DNA of 64,000 nucleotides from Bacillota bacterium (lineage in GTDB: Bacteria > Bacillota > Clostridia > Lachnospirales > Lachnospiraceae): positions 62,001 to 126,000 of the forward strand of contig JAEWIZ010000032.1 of the NCBI GenBank assembly GCA_023386815.1. Reading direction: 5' to 3'. Every line of letters begins with the position of its first letter. Positions within the stretch are counted from its first letter, which is position 1. Positions 8,851-18,252 of this stretch are shown here, in pieces. The notes under the pieces were generated by a model that was not told where the DNA came from, did no database searches, and saw only the letters and a program-made list of their open reading frames with translations. A program made the position numbers and the translations under genes.

Positions 8851-8892
8851 GCTGCAGCAAAATGGAACTGTGAAAATTTGTTTTGCTGCAGC
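8851..8892 (+). other. Intercistronic hairpin between binding protein and permease genes
   Basis: GCTGCAGCAAAA (8851-8862) pairs perfectly over 12 bp with TTTTGCTGCAGC (8881-8892), followed by TTTTC. Such hairpins typically shield the abundant binding-protein message or partly stop transcription, so that permeases are made at a lower level. Confidence 0.8.
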
Positions 8893-8911
8893 TTTTCATA
8901 AGGGGGCAATT

Positions 8912-9811
8912 GTGAGTAAAAAACGTAAAAAATGGCATGGTCAAAGGAGCGCATATTTGTTTATATTACCGTCAATGACGGTACTGACTATATTTGTATT
9001 TATTCCGCTCGGAGCTTCTTTCTTTATAAGCCTTATGAATATGAATATTTTTATGAATGATGTTTCTTTTGCGGGCATCAAAAATTTTCTGCGCATATTT
9101 TCTGATGACAGAGTAAGTAATGCAACGTTCAACAGCTTATATTTTTCTCTACTTGAGGTACCGTTACAAATAGGAATTGCATTGCTGCTTACTCTTTATG
9201 TTGCAAAGGACAATAAATATACAAGGCTATTACGTTCTGTCTATTACGTACCCTTTGTGTGCTCCATGACAGCAATTGGCATTGTATGGTCAATGCTACT
9301 GGATCCTAATATGGGACTGATTCCATACTACTTGGGAAGAATTGGTATAAAGTCCATTTCTTTTTTGAAGGATCCGGATTTGGCAATGCCGACCATCATT
9401 GTGGTTACTGCGTGGAAGGGCTTTGGTTATACCCTAACCTTATTGACCGCTGCCGTACTGAATATCTCCGCATCACTTTATGAAGCTGCAAGAATAGACG
9501 GAGCGAAGCCATGGCAAGAGTTTAGGAACATCACGATTCCGGCAATCTGGCCGACATTAAGCTTCTGTATTGTTACCACTACCATTTCATCCATTCAGGT
9601 CTTTGACCAGGCTTATGTTATGACCCAGGGTGGGCCTTTGATGCGGACGGAAACATTGGTTCAATATATATATGACAGGGGGTTCCAAACCTCGCCCTAT
9701 GATTTGGGATATGCTTCCGCGATATCAATTTACTTGTTTGCAATTATTGCGTTAGTTACCTTTGTACTTAGAAAATTCATATTAAACAGGGGGGAGGAGG
9801 AAAATGACTAA
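8912..9811 (+). CDS. ABC sugar permease, MalF-type
   Basis: 299 residues from the GTG at 8912, chosen because AGGGGG at 8901-8906 sits correctly before it; the in-frame ATG at 8870 lies inside the preceding hairpin. Six membrane helices are evident, with the inner-membrane permease EAA loop EAARIDGAKPWQEFRNITIP (about residues 203-222) that docks to the ATPase. It pairs with the next gene to form the channel for the sugar delivered by the lipoprotein at 7506. It overlaps the next gene by 8 bp, so the two are translated together. Confidence 0.92.
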   Translation: MSKKRKKWHGQRSAYLFILPSMTVLTIFVFIPLGASFFISLMNMNIFMNDVSFAGIKNFLRIFSDDRVSNATFNSLYFSLLEVPLQIGIALLLTLYVAKDNKYTRLLRSVYYVPFVCSMTAIGIVWSMLLDPNMGLIPYYLGRIGIKSISFLKDPDLAMPTIIVVTAWKGFGYTLTLLTAAVLNISASLYEAARIDGAKPWQEFRNITIPAIWPTLSFCIVTTTISSIQVFDQAYVMTQGGPLMRTETLVQYIYDRGFQTSPYDLGYASAISIYLFAIIALVTFVLRKFILNRGEEEND

Positions 9812-10631
9812 AAAGCTAACACTGAGTAAGTTGATAGGATTCGTGCTCACTCTTATAATTGCAATTACGGTGCTTGTTCCGATTGTGTGGCTGCTTGTTT
9901 CTTCCTTTAAGACGGATTCCGGAGTAATTCAATATCCACCAGTGTTCTTCCCCAAGGAGTGGACATTTGCCCAGTATAGATATGTAAGCAAAAGTATTCC
10001 TATTTTTTCTATGACGAAGAGCACCATTATTTTTGCGGGAGGGGTTACTATAATCAGCTTGCTTTTTGACTCAATGGCAGGTTATGCTTTTGCAAGAATG
10101 AACTTTAGGGGATCAAAGCTGATTTTTTCTATCATTTTATTGACGATGATGGTTCCTTTCCAGATTATCATGACTCCGTTATATATTGAGGTGTATAAGC
10201 TGAATTTGCTTGATACCTATGCGGGTCTGATTTTGCCAAGGGCAACCAGTGCCTTTGGTATTTACATGATGCGGTCTTTTTTTGTAACACTTCCAAAATC
10301 ATTGGAAGAATCCGGACGTATGGACGGGATGAGTGAGTTCCGTATCTTTAGGTCACTGATGCTTCCATTATGTAAGCCGGCTCTTGTCAGTTTAGGTATT
10401 TTCCATTTTATGAATAATTGGAATGATTTGTTGTATCCGTTAATGTTAACAAGCTCAACCAATAAAAGAACCCTATCTGCCGGGCTTGCGGTTCTTGTGG
10501 GCAATAAGGTAATTAAATATGGACCAACTCTAGCTGCTACTATGATATCGCTGGCGCCGCTGCTTATATTGTACTTCCTGCTGCAAAGATATTTTGTGGA
10601 AGGTGTAGCGACAGCGGGGATGAAAGAATAG
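9804..10631 (+). CDS. ABC sugar permease, MalG-type
   Basis: 275 residues with six helices. The EAA loop reads EESGRMDGMSEFRIFRSLML (about residues 168-187), and the C-terminus is YFVEGVATAGMKE, typical of MalG-like permeases in this importer class (FVxGxxxGAVKG). It is the second half of the channel. Ribosome site GGGGGAGGA lies inside the end of the previous gene. GH51 follows closely. Confidence 0.93.
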   Translation: MTKKLTLSKLIGFVLTLIIAITVLVPIVWLLVSSFKTDSGVIQYPPVFFPKEWTFAQYRYVSKSIPIFSMTKSTIIFAGGVTIISLLFDSMAGYAFARMNFRGSKLIFSIILLTMMVPFQIIMTPLYIEVYKLNLLDTYAGLILPRATSAFGIYMMRSFFVTLPKSLEESGRMDGMSEFRIFRSLMLPLCKPALVSLGIFHFMNNWNDLLYPLMLTSSTNKRTLSAGLAVLVGNKVIKYGPTLAATMISLAPLLILYFLLQRYFVEGVATAGMKE

Positions 10632-10685
10632 AAAAAGTGACAGATTGAACGAAATAAAGTTATTAACGAAAGGGGGATCGGAGCC

Positions 10686-10763
10686 ATGCAAGTACTTTCA
10701 TGGAGATTTGTACGATATAAGAAGCATGGACATAAGAATGCAGAAAGCAAGTATAATTGTTAA
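10686..10763 (+). CDS. Possible 25-residue leader peptide overlapping the GH51 start
   Basis: An ATG at 10686 follows a strong ribosome-site-like stretch (AAAGGGGGATCGGAG) and opens a 25-residue frame ending in TAA at 10761-10763, inside and out of frame with the GH51 gene. The GH51 start itself has no good ribosome site. It could couple translation or be an accident. I recognise no similarity. Confidence 0.25.
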   Translation: MQVLSWRFVRYKKHGHKNAESKYNC

Positions 10764-12246
10764 TAGAGACTATAAAAAGGGAGAAATTGACAAAAGAATC
10801 TATGGTTCCTTTATAGAACACATGGGTAGGGTGGTTTATTCTGGAGTTTATGAACCCACACATCCGACTGCAGATGAGGACGGCTTCCGTCGGGATGTTA
10901 TGGACAAGGTAAAGGAAATGGGGGTAACAAGTATTCGTTATCCAGGAGGTAATTTTGTATCCTGTTATGATTGGAAGGATGGTGTAGGTCCGGTAGAGGC
11001 TAGACCAAGAAGGCTGGAAATTGCTTGGAGATCTATTGAAACAAATCAATTCGGGACAAACGAGTTTATGCGTTGGGCAAACAAAGCGGGAGTTCTACCA
11101 ATCTTTGCAGTCAATCTTGGAACCAAGGGGATAGAAAATGCGGTATCCCTGGTAGAATACTGTAATATACCCCAAGGCACTCTGTACAGCGACCTACGCC
11201 GGGAGCATGGCGTAGAGCAGCCCTATCATATTCCTATATGGTGCTTGGGCAATGAAATGGACGGGGACTGGCAGATTGGACATAAAACAGCAGAAGAATA
11301 CGGAAGACTGGCACAGGAGACAGCGAAAGCAATGAAGCAGGTGGACAGTAATATTCAGTTGGTATCCTGCGGTAGCTCAAAATCAGATATGCTTACCTAT
11401 CCGGAATGGGAGGCAACCACCCTTAATTATACCTATGATTATGTGGATTATATTTCTCTGCACCAGTATTATGACGGTCAGGATAAGGGAACAGGATATT
11501 TCCTATCACAAGCCATGGATATGGAACGTTATATCCAGACCGTTATAGGGACTTGTGATTATGTCAAGGCGAAAAAGCGGTCAAAGAAGACAATGTATAT
11601 TAGCTTTGATGAATGGGGTGTCTGGTCTATGCCAGATAAGGAAGTACTTTCCCAGGTGAATAATGCCCCCTGGCAAGTTGCCCCCCACCTGAGCGAACAG
11701 ATCTATTCCATGGAGGATGCACTACTGTTTGCAAGTATGATGATGAATTTCCTGAAGTATTCGGATCGTATAAAAATTGCGTGCCAATCCTTGTTAACCA
11801 ATATCAGCGCAGCAATTATGACAGAGCCGGGAGCGGAGGTATGGGTACAGCCAATCTTCTATCCCTTTTCATATATTTCAAGGTACGGAAGGGGAGTTGT
11901 GCTGCAAGATATTGTGGAGTCTGAGACCTATAGCAATGAGATTGCAGATCATATTCCTTATCTGGATAATGTCAGCGTCTATAATGAAGAGAAAAAAGAG
12001 ATTGTATTCTTTGCTGTGAATCGAAACGAGAAGGAGAAAATTGAGGTTGATACACATCTGCAGGGCTTTAAGATAATGGAAGTCATAGAGCATATCGAAC
12101 TGCAGCATGAGGATAAAAAGGCAAATAACCTGATAAACCATCACAAGATCCAACCAAGAAGAGTAGATGGGGTAGTTGTCCGGGGAGACCGGGTGAGTTT
12201 TTGTGTGAAGCCCCTGTCATGGAATATGGTGAGAATTCGAGTATAG
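10738..12246 (+). CDS. Alpha-L-arabinofuranosidase, glycoside hydrolase family 51
   Basis: GH51 enzymes remove terminal alpha-L-arabinofuranose from arabinan and arabinoxylan fragments. The N-terminus IDKRIYGSFIEHMGR, the acid/base glutamate in CLGNEMDGDWQIG and the nucleophile glutamate in ISFDEWGVWSM are all present. No signal peptide, so it acts inside the cell on imported oligosaccharides. I chose the ATG at 10738 because MQKASIIVNRDYKKGEIDK matches the usual family N-terminus. The frame extends upstream to a TTG at 10645 and an ATG at 10726, but these residues do not look like GH51. The ribosome site is weak (GGA 7 bases upstream), and translation may be coupled to the 25-codon frame before it. 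Confidence 0.93.
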   Translation: MQKASIIVNRDYKKGEIDKRIYGSFIEHMGRVVYSGVYEPTHPTADEDGFRRDVMDKVKEMGVTSIRYPGGNFVSCYDWKDGVGPVEARPRRLEIAWRSIETNQFGTNEFMRWANKAGVLPIFAVNLGTKGIENAVSLVEYCNIPQGTLYSDLRREHGVEQPYHIPIWCLGNEMDGDWQIGHKTAEEYGRLAQETAKAMKQVDSNIQLVSCGSSKSDMLTYPEWEATTLNYTYDYVDYISLHQYYDGQDKGTGYFLSQAMDMERYIQTVIGTCDYVKAKKRSKKTMYISFDEWGVWSMPDKEVLSQVNNAPWQVAPHLSEQIYSMEDALLFASMMMNFLKYSDRIKIACQSLLTNISAAIMTEPGAEVWVQPIFYPFSYISRYGRGVVLQDIVESETYSNEIADHIPYLDNVSVYNEEKKEIVFFAVNRNEKEKIEVDTHLQGFKIMEVIEHIELQHEDKKANNLINHHKIQPRRVDGVVVRGDRVSFCVKPLSWNMVRIRV

Positions 12247-12288
12247 GATTAGTCCCAATAAAAATTATTAAATACCTGATTATTGTGG

Positions 12289-12294
12289 TATAAT
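12289..12294 (+). promoter_or_regulatory. -10 element upstream of the lacI-type gene
   Basis: TATAAT (12289-12294), preceded by a TG-rich GTGG, stands about 34 bases before the ATG of the regulator. No good -35 is visible 17 bp upstream, so the promoter may be weak. Confidence 0.45.
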
Positions 12295-12327
12295 TGGAGA
12301 TAGACAATAAATACAGGGAGAAGAACA

Positions 12328-13314
12328 ATGGGTTTAACAACGAAGGATTTGGCAAGAATTTGCGGAGTATCTCGAACTACAGTCCACAGGGCACTGACGG
12401 GAGTCGGAAGGATAAATCCTCAGACCAAGGAGTATATTCTAAAGGTTGCGAAGGAAAATGACTACCGCCCGGATCTTTTGGCAAGAGGATTGGTAAAAGG
12501 AAGCACCTATTATATAGGTGTAGTTGTGTTGGACGTGAATAACCGGTATTTTTCCCAGATGCTGAGCGAGATTGAGGCAGAGGCAAAGAAGAAGGGCTAC
12601 TTTATTAATATCACGCTACATGAAAACAATAAGGAGATTGAAAAAGAGCAATTGAGCAGGTTGGCGGATTATCATGTAGATGGGATCATTTTATCTTCTG
12701 TTAACAAAGGGGAAGGATATAAAAGATTCCTGGAGAACCTGGGTACACCGGTAGTTTCAATTAATAACAGGATTGCCAATAAAATTCCCTTTGTCGGAAT
12801 CAACGAAAGAAATGCAACAATAGAGGCCACGGAAAAAATTATCCAAAAGGGCTATGAAAAAATTCTATTTGTATGTCCGCCCTTATCGTCGGGTGATAAA
12901 GAGAATATCTACGTCCACGAAGAAAGAGCGGCTGGTTTTAAGCTCGTCATGGAAAGGCATCCAGATAAGGAGAAGATTGTGATAGGTTCCTGGGATTATC
13001 TTGAACTATGCTACGAGGAGCTCATAAAGAGCAGTAAAAAAACAGCTTTCTTCTGTACTGCGGACATGTTTGCACTGGAGTTGATGAAATATATGAAGAG
13101 TAAGGGGAAAAGGACACCGGATGACTATGGAATTATGGGCTTTGATAATATTGATACACTGCAATACGTAGTCCCCAGACTTACAACGATTTATAATTCC
13201 GTAACTGAGGTTGCCAGGGCTTCGGTAAACCTGCTGTTTGACTTAATCAGCGGAAACGAGGTAGATCCTGACATCATTCTGGGATATGATATGATTGACG
13301 GGGATACGCTCTAA
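12328..13314 (+). CDS. LacI-family transcriptional regulator
   Basis: 328 residues. The N-terminal LacI helix-turn-helix reads TTKDLARICGVSRTTVHRAL, followed by the hinge and a periplasmic-binding-type sensor domain (YIGVVVLDVNNRYFSQML to ITTIYNSV). It sits between the GH51 and GH43 genes and probably controls the whole locus. The perfect palindrome GTACACGTGTAC at the start of the transporter transcript is the likely binding site. The inducer is expected to be arabinose or an arabino-oligosaccharide, by context only. Ribosome site GGGAGAAG precedes the ATG. Confidence 0.93.
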   Translation: MGLTTKDLARICGVSRTTVHRALTGVGRINPQTKEYILKVAKENDYRPDLLARGLVKGSTYYIGVVVLDVNNRYFSQMLSEIEAEAKKKGYFINITLHENNKEIEKEQLSRLADYHVDGIILSSVNKGEGYKRFLENLGTPVVSINNRIANKIPFVGINERNATIEATEKIIQKGYEKILFVCPPLSSGDKENIYVHEERAAGFKLVMERHPDKEKIVIGSWDYLELCYEELIKSSKKTAFFCTADMFALELMKYMKSKGKRTPDDYGIMGFDNIDTLQYVVPRLTTIYNSVTEVARASVNLLFDLISGNEVDPDIILGYDMIDGDTL

Positions 13315-13348
13315 AGTTTTGCAGGATTTGGCAGAATGGAGGATTCAT

Positions 13349-14308
13349 ATGAACCGGGAGAATTTTAGAAGAACAGAATATAATACGCCCTTTATTTCGC
13401 AGAGGGCTGATCCGTATATCTATAAGCATACAGATGGAACCTATTACTTTACGGCTACAGTTCCTGAGTATGACAGGATTGTTCTAAGAAGTGCAGGGAC
13501 AATCGAAGAACTCGCCCATGCAAAGGAAATCTGTATATGGAAGAAGCATGAGAAAGGGATTATGAGTACCCACATATGGGCTCCGGAGCTGCACTATTTG
13601 GGTGGCTACTGGTATATTTATTTTGCAGCAGGAGATATGGATAATATATGGGACATACGGCCTTACGTGTTAGAGTGTAGGGATTCAAACCCTCTCACCG
13701 GTGTATGGACGGAGATGGGTCAGATGCAGGGAAGAGAAGGGGATGAGTTTTCCTTCCGTGATTTTTCGTTGGATGCGACGGTTTTTGAGCATGGAAAGAG
13801 ATGGTATTGTGTATGGGCGGAAAAGGTTAATGAGGGTAAGAAAATATCAAACCTATATATTGCAGAACTGGAAGGACCAAATAAGTTGAAGACAGATCAG
13901 GTGCTTTTGACAACCCCGGATTACGATTGGGAAAGAATCGGTTTCTGGGTTAACGAAGGCCCTGGTATATTAAAGCATGAAAAAAAGCTGTTTCTTACCT
14001 ATTCGGCTAGCTCTACGGGAAGCTGCTATTGCGTTGGCATGCTGTCCATTGATGGGGATGCTGATTTACTGGATCCAAGAGCCTGGAAAAAGGAGAGATA
14101 TCCAGTGTTTCGGACGGATATGGAAAAGGGGCTTTTTGGACCAGGGCATAATTGCTTTGTCAAGAATGAAGATGGCAGTAAGGATATTATGGTTTATCAT
14201 GCGAGACAATATGATGAAATTATAGGGGATCCGTTATGTGATCCTAACAGGCATACCTACTTAAAGGAAGTGAGGTGGGATTCGCAGGGAACTCCTATTC
14301 TGGGATAA
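13349..14308 (+). CDS. Glycoside hydrolase family 43 (arabinofuranosidase/xylosidase type)
   Basis: 319 residues from the ATG at 13349, chosen for the ribosome site ATGGAGG six bases upstream; the frame extends to an earlier ATG inside the regulator gene. Five-blade propeller landmarks of GH43 are visible: the general-base Asp in RADPYIYKH, HIWAPELHYLGGYWYIYF, the pKa-modulating Asp in FSLDATVFEHGKRWY, and the acid Glu in WVNEGPGILKH. The enzyme has no signal peptide and should work in the cytoplasm beside GH51, cutting arabinose or xylose from imported oligosaccharides. The exact subfamily cannot be fixed by eye. Confidence 0.9.
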   Translation: MNRENFRRTEYNTPFISQRADPYIYKHTDGTYYFTATVPEYDRIVLRSAGTIEELAHAKEICIWKKHEKGIMSTHIWAPELHYLGGYWYIYFAAGDMDNIWDIRPYVLECRDSNPLTGVWTEMGQMQGREGDEFSFRDFSLDATVFEHGKRWYCVWAEKVNEGKKISNLYIAELEGPNKLKTDQVLLTTPDYDWERIGFWVNEGPGILKHEKKLFLTYSASSTGSCYCVGMLSIDGDADLLDPRAWKKERYPVFRTDMEKGLFGPGHNCFVKNEDGSKDIMVYHARQYDEIIGDPLCDPNRHTYLKEVRWDSQGTPILG

Positions 14309-14336
14309 GATTATATTATAAATTAGTATTGCTTTA

Positions 14337-14384
14337 AAAAGAGCTGGAGCGGGATAATGATTTTAAATCCTGCCCAGCTCTTTT
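14337..14384 (+). terminator. Terminator of the arabino-oligosaccharide locus
   Basis: AAAAGAGCTGG (14337-14347) pairs with CCAGCTCTTTT (14374-14384), extended inward by GCGGGAT/ATCCTGC with one mismatch. The four T at the end are moderate. Confidence 0.85.
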
Positions 14385-14474
14385 AAGAACGGAATTTTTT
14401 AAAAATGGTATGTAAAATCAGGGATATCTGATATAATAGAAAGTTATAAAGGAATTTACGTTTGGAGGTTGGAA

Positions 14475-15536
14475 ATGTTTCATTGGATAAATGAGTGGTA
14501 TCATCCGATGGTAATCAAGGATGCTACAAAGAAAACACGAAATTATTATCTGGATAATTTGAAATTCATACTGATTACCTTTGTTGTAATCAGCCATTTT
14601 GCATTACAATTATCTTATATTAATGATATTAAATACCTGACACATTTTATTTATCTATTTCATATGCCCTGTTTTATATTCCTTAATGGTTTTTTAGCAA
14701 AGAGATTGAATGCAGGGGGGAAGCTTCGTGTCGATAAGATATTGGCGGTTTTCCTAATGTATCTTATTTTCAAATTTGCAAATGTTCTGCTTGAAATCTT
14801 ATTTGGACGCAAAGCCGATTTGAGTTTGTTTCAGGATTCCAATGCACCCTGGTATTTGCTGGCGTTGTGTGTCTGGTACCTTTCCGTTCCTTTTCTAGAA
14901 CGAATTAAAACAGGTTACCTGATTGTAGGGTCTTTGTTTGTCGGTGTTCTTGTTGGTTATATAAACTGCATTGACAATGTATTCACGCTGTCACGTATTT
15001 TTGTGTTTTTTCCCTTTTTTGTTCTAGGCTTTTGCTTGCCTGGAAAAGAATTGGAGTCTTTTCTGGATAAAAAGTTAAGAATTCCTGCTATCATTCTATT
15101 AGGTGTAATACTTCTTGTCATAGTTTTGTTTTGGAAGGAATTAAGCCCAGTAAAAAATATTGTTTATGGTGCTGCACCCTATTCCAGATCCTTAAAGGAA
15201 CTAGCTAAATATGGTTTGTTTATTCGTGGGATCTGGTATCTGGTGTCGATCTTGGTATCTATGTGTGTTATGCTGCTAGTACCTCGCTGCAGGATGTTTT
15301 TTTCTCCATTGGGAGAACGTACGATGCAGGTTTATATGACCCACATCTGGGTTAGAAATGCCTTGGCCTATGCCGGATTTTTTGCATTTGTAAAGGAAGG
15401 ACCGAAACTACTGGCAGTTGGTGTATTAATCGGCAGTGTTTTACTCACATTTTTACTTGCGAATAAATGGTTGAAGGTGGTATTTGATTTACCTATGTCG
15501 CCAAAGCTGTTTGCGCGAATATTAAAAAAAGAATAG
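14475..15536 (+). CDS. Membrane acyltransferase, acyltransferase-3 family
   Basis: 353 residues from the ATG at 14475, six bases after TTGGAGG. About ten membrane helices follow a short cytoplasmic start. The diagnostic first helix reads YYLDNLKFILITFVVISHF with the conserved histidine, then HMPCFIFLNGFLAKR. This family moves acetyl or succinyl groups onto surface sugars, peptidoglycan or exopolysaccharide. It is a single-gene unit with a terminator before it, and the following gene has its own leader. The substrate cannot be told. Confidence 0.85.
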   Translation: MFHWINEWYHPMVIKDATKKTRNYYLDNLKFILITFVVISHFALQLSYINDIKYLTHFIYLFHMPCFIFLNGFLAKRLNAGGKLRVDKILAVFLMYLIFKFANVLLEILFGRKADLSLFQDSNAPWYLLALCVWYLSVPFLERIKTGYLIVGSLFVGVLVGYINCIDNVFTLSRIFVFFPFFVLGFCLPGKELESFLDKKLRIPAIILLGVILLVIVLFWKELSPVKNIVYGAAPYSRSLKELAKYGLFIRGIWYLVSILVSMCVMLLVPRCRMFFSPLGERTMQVYMTHIWVRNALAYAGFFAFVKEGPKLLAVGVLIGSVLLTFLLANKWLKVVFDLPMSPKLFARILKKE

Positions 15537-15660
15537 GTAGAAAAAGGATAGCGTGGCCATTTTTGCAATTATATCTTTAAAACATGTAAAATTGATGGTA
15601 TACTATTAAATGCTAATCATTTTATAACATATGTATCAATATCCTGAAGGAGTCCTTGTA

Positions 15661-17724
15661 ATGAGTGGAAAATTAAAGCTAAAAGGTGCACTAAGAGCAT
15701 ATATGCTATGGCCGGTTATTATGACTGCTTTATTACTGTGCCTGAATTTAAGCATCTACGTGCTTGACGCAAAAGCAGGATTTGTAATGACGGGATATGT
15801 AGCAGCTTATTTTATCATATCAATGGCAATCTTTTTATCCAAAAGGCATAAGATAGCGGCAGAACTGGCACGCTACGCCATGGAGTATGGACAGGTTCAG
15901 AAACGACTTTTAAAGGAACTTTATATCCCGTATGCAATTCTTGATGTAGATGGAAGAATGCAGTGGGGAAACGATGAATTTATGGATATCATTCATGAGA
16001 AGAGCGCTGCCAGTCATTCTATTACTAATGTGATTCCCGAAATCACAGCGGATAGGCTTCCAAAAAAGGAAAAGGACGAGGTTTTGCATATTAGCTTACA
16101 TGGCCGGAATTATAAGGTGCTACTTCGCAAGGTGATTGCCCCTGATTTTGAAGATGATTCTAATTGGGGTATGCACGACGCAGAAAGTGCCTGGGACAAT
16201 AAGAATGCACTCATTGCCATATATCTGTTCGATGAAACAGAGATCACCTTGTTGCAGAAGGAAACAAAAGAGCAACGTTTAATAACAGGTTTACTATATA
16301 TTGATAATTATGAAGAGGCATTAGAGAGTATCGATGAAGTTAGACGATCTCTTTTAACTGCGCTAGTGGATCGTAAGATTAACAAATACATGCAGGGCGT
16401 GGATGCGATTATTAAAAAGCTAGAAAAGGATAAATATATATTTGTATTTCAGCAAAAATACCTTCCCATGCTTCAGTCTAGTAAGTTTTCTTTATTAGAG
16501 GAGGTACGAGGAGTCAATATTGGTAATGAGATGTCAGTTACCATCAGTATTGGTCTGGGGGTCAATGCAGATACATTCATCAGCAGCTACGAATTTGCCC
16601 GAGCAGCAATCGATCTGGCGCTTGGTAGAGGTGGAGATCAGGCGGTTGTAAAAGACCGAGAGAAGATATCCTATTACGGCGGCAAGAGTATCTCAGTGGA
16701 AAAGAGCACCCGCGTAAAAGCACGTGTAAAAGCTCATGCCTTCAGAGAATTTGTAGAGGCGAAGGATAAGATTGTGATTATGGGGCATAAGGTAGGAGAT
16801 ATAGACTCCTTTGGCTCTGCAATAGGAGTATACCGAATTGCAAAATCCTTTAATAAAAAGGCATACATTGTTATCAATGAAGTAACCTCCTCCCTGCGAC
16901 CAATGATGAATAAATTTGTGGGGAATGCAGATTATGAGGAAGATATCTTTTTAAGAAATGACCAGGCAAAGGAAATCGTGGATGTTAACACACTGCTGGT
17001 TATCGTTGATGTGAATCGTCCCTCCTATTTAGAATGCGCTGATCTGCTGGATTATACGAAGACAATCGTAGTTTTTGACCATCACAGACAGACGAATGAG
17101 CCTATTGAATCAGCCGTTTTATCCTATGTGGAGCCCTATGCTTCCTCAACGAGTGAAATGATTGCAGAGATCATGCAATATATTGGCAACAATATGCGTA
17201 TGAAACCATTAGAAGCAGATGCTCTTTATGCAGGGCTTATGATTGATACAAATAATTTCCTCACAAAAACTGGCGTCAGAACCTTTGAGGCTGCCGCTTA
17301 TTTGCGAAAATGCGGAGCGGATATCACGAGAATTCGTAAAATTTTCCGTAGTGATATGGCTGATTATAAAATCAAAGCAGATGCCATCAGCGGTACGGAA
17401 GTATTTATGAAGCACTATGCCATTGCAGTCTGTGCCAATGGTGAGGAAGTAGAAAGTCCTATGATTCTTGGCGCGCAGGTAGCAAATGAGTTATTGAATA
17501 TTAATGATATCAAGGCAACCTTTGTGCTCACAGATTATAATGGTAAGATTTATATCAGTGCCAGATCCATTGATGAGGTAAATGTTCAGATCATTATGGA
17601 GAAGCTTGGTGGCGGAGGGCATCTGAGTGTGGCCGGCTCCCAGCTGGAGAATACAACAATTCCCGATGCTATCAATAGGGTAAAAGAAATCCTGTCTAAG
17701 ATGCATGAAGAGGGAGAAATTTAA
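15661..17724 (+). CDS. gdpP: Cyclic-di-AMP phosphodiesterase GdpP
   Basis: 687 residues from the ATG at 15661, eight bases after GAAGGAG; an earlier in-frame start at 15631 has no ribosome site. Domains in order: two membrane helices (about 10-60), a PAS-like domain (85-190), a degenerate GGDEF (about 200-330), the DHH domain (MGHKVGDIDSFGSA, VFDHHRQT) and DHHA1 (LGGGGHLSVAG). GdpP breaks down c-di-AMP at the membrane and so affects osmotic balance and wall stress. The order gdpP-rplI-dnaB matches the yybT-rplI-dnaC cluster of Bacillus, and the three genes are close enough for one transcript. Confidence 0.95.
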   Translation: MSGKLKLKGALRAYMLWPVIMTALLLCLNLSIYVLDAKAGFVMTGYVAAYFIISMAIFLSKRHKIAAELARYAMEYGQVQKRLLKELYIPYAILDVDGRMQWGNDEFMDIIHEKSAASHSITNVIPEITADRLPKKEKDEVLHISLHGRNYKVLLRKVIAPDFEDDSNWGMHDAESAWDNKNALIAIYLFDETEITLLQKETKEQRLITGLLYIDNYEEALESIDEVRRSLLTALVDRKINKYMQGVDAIIKKLEKDKYIFVFQQKYLPMLQSSKFSLLEEVRGVNIGNEMSVTISIGLGVNADTFISSYEFARAAIDLALGRGGDQAVVKDREKISYYGGKSISVEKSTRVKARVKAHAFREFVEAKDKIVIMGHKVGDIDSFGSAIGVYRIAKSFNKKAYIVINEVTSSLRPMMNKFVGNADYEEDIFLRNDQAKEIVDVNTLLVIVDVNRPSYLECADLLDYTKTIVVFDHHRQTNEPIESAVLSYVEPYASSTSEMIAEIMQYIGNNMRMKPLEADALYAGLMIDTNNFLTKTGVRTFEAAAYLRKCGADITRIRKIFRSDMADYKIKADAISGTEVFMKHYAIAVCANGEEVESPMILGAQVANELLNINDIKATFVLTDYNGKIYISARSIDEVNVQIIMEKLGGGGHLSVAGSQLENTTIPDAINRVKEILSKMHEEGEI

Positions 17725-17777
17725 AATAACATGGGGGATCGTAATAAAATCCCTGGAAAGATAAAGGAGAGATAGAA

Positions 17778-18224
17778 ATGGAAATTATTTTATTACAGGA
17801 TGTTAAGGCTCTGGGTAAGAAAGGTGAGCTTGTAAAGGTGAATGACGGTTACGCAAGAAACTTCATATTACCTAAGAAATTAGGTGTGGAAGCAACAAAG
17901 CAGAACTTATACGAATTAAATAATCAAAAAGCTGCGGAAGCTAAAAAGCAGAAAGAAATTTTAGAAGAGGCACAGGAGCTTGGCAAGAAGATTGGTGAGA
18001 TGAATGTAAAAATGACGATCAAAGCCGGTGAAGGTGGAAAAACCTTTGGTTCCGTATCTTCTAAAGAAATTGCTGCAGCTTTAAAAGAACAATATAATAT
18101 GGAAATCGATAAGAAGAAACTTATATTAAATGATCCTATCAAGCATGCAGGAAGCTACACCGTACAGGTAAAGTTGCACCCAAAGGTAACTGCTGAGCTG
18201 ACAGTGAAAGTAGATGCAGTATAA
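17778..18224 (+). CDS. rplI: 50S ribosomal protein L9
   Basis: 148 residues, the normal length. The N-terminal domain starts MEIILLQDVKALGKKGE and contains the signature NDGYARNFILPK. A long charged helix links to the C-terminal RNA-binding domain. L9 sits at the base of the L1 stalk of the large ribosomal subunit. Ribosome site AAGGAGAG. It lies 53 bp after gdpP and 28 bp before dnaB. Confidence 0.97.
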   Translation: MEIILLQDVKALGKKGELVKVNDGYARNFILPKKLGVEATKQNLYELNNQKAAEAKKQKEILEEAQELGKKIGEMNVKMTIKAGEGGKTFGSVSSKEIAAALKEQYNMEIDKKKLILNDPIKHAGSYTVQVKLHPKVTAELTVKVDAV

Positions 18225-18252
18225 TTAGTCAGCTATACCAGGAGGTTTACCA

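Noticed and set aside
8870..8911. Earlier ATG start for the first permease
   Set aside because: It lies in the loop of the intercistronic hairpin without a ribosome site; the GTG at 8912 has AGGGGG before it.
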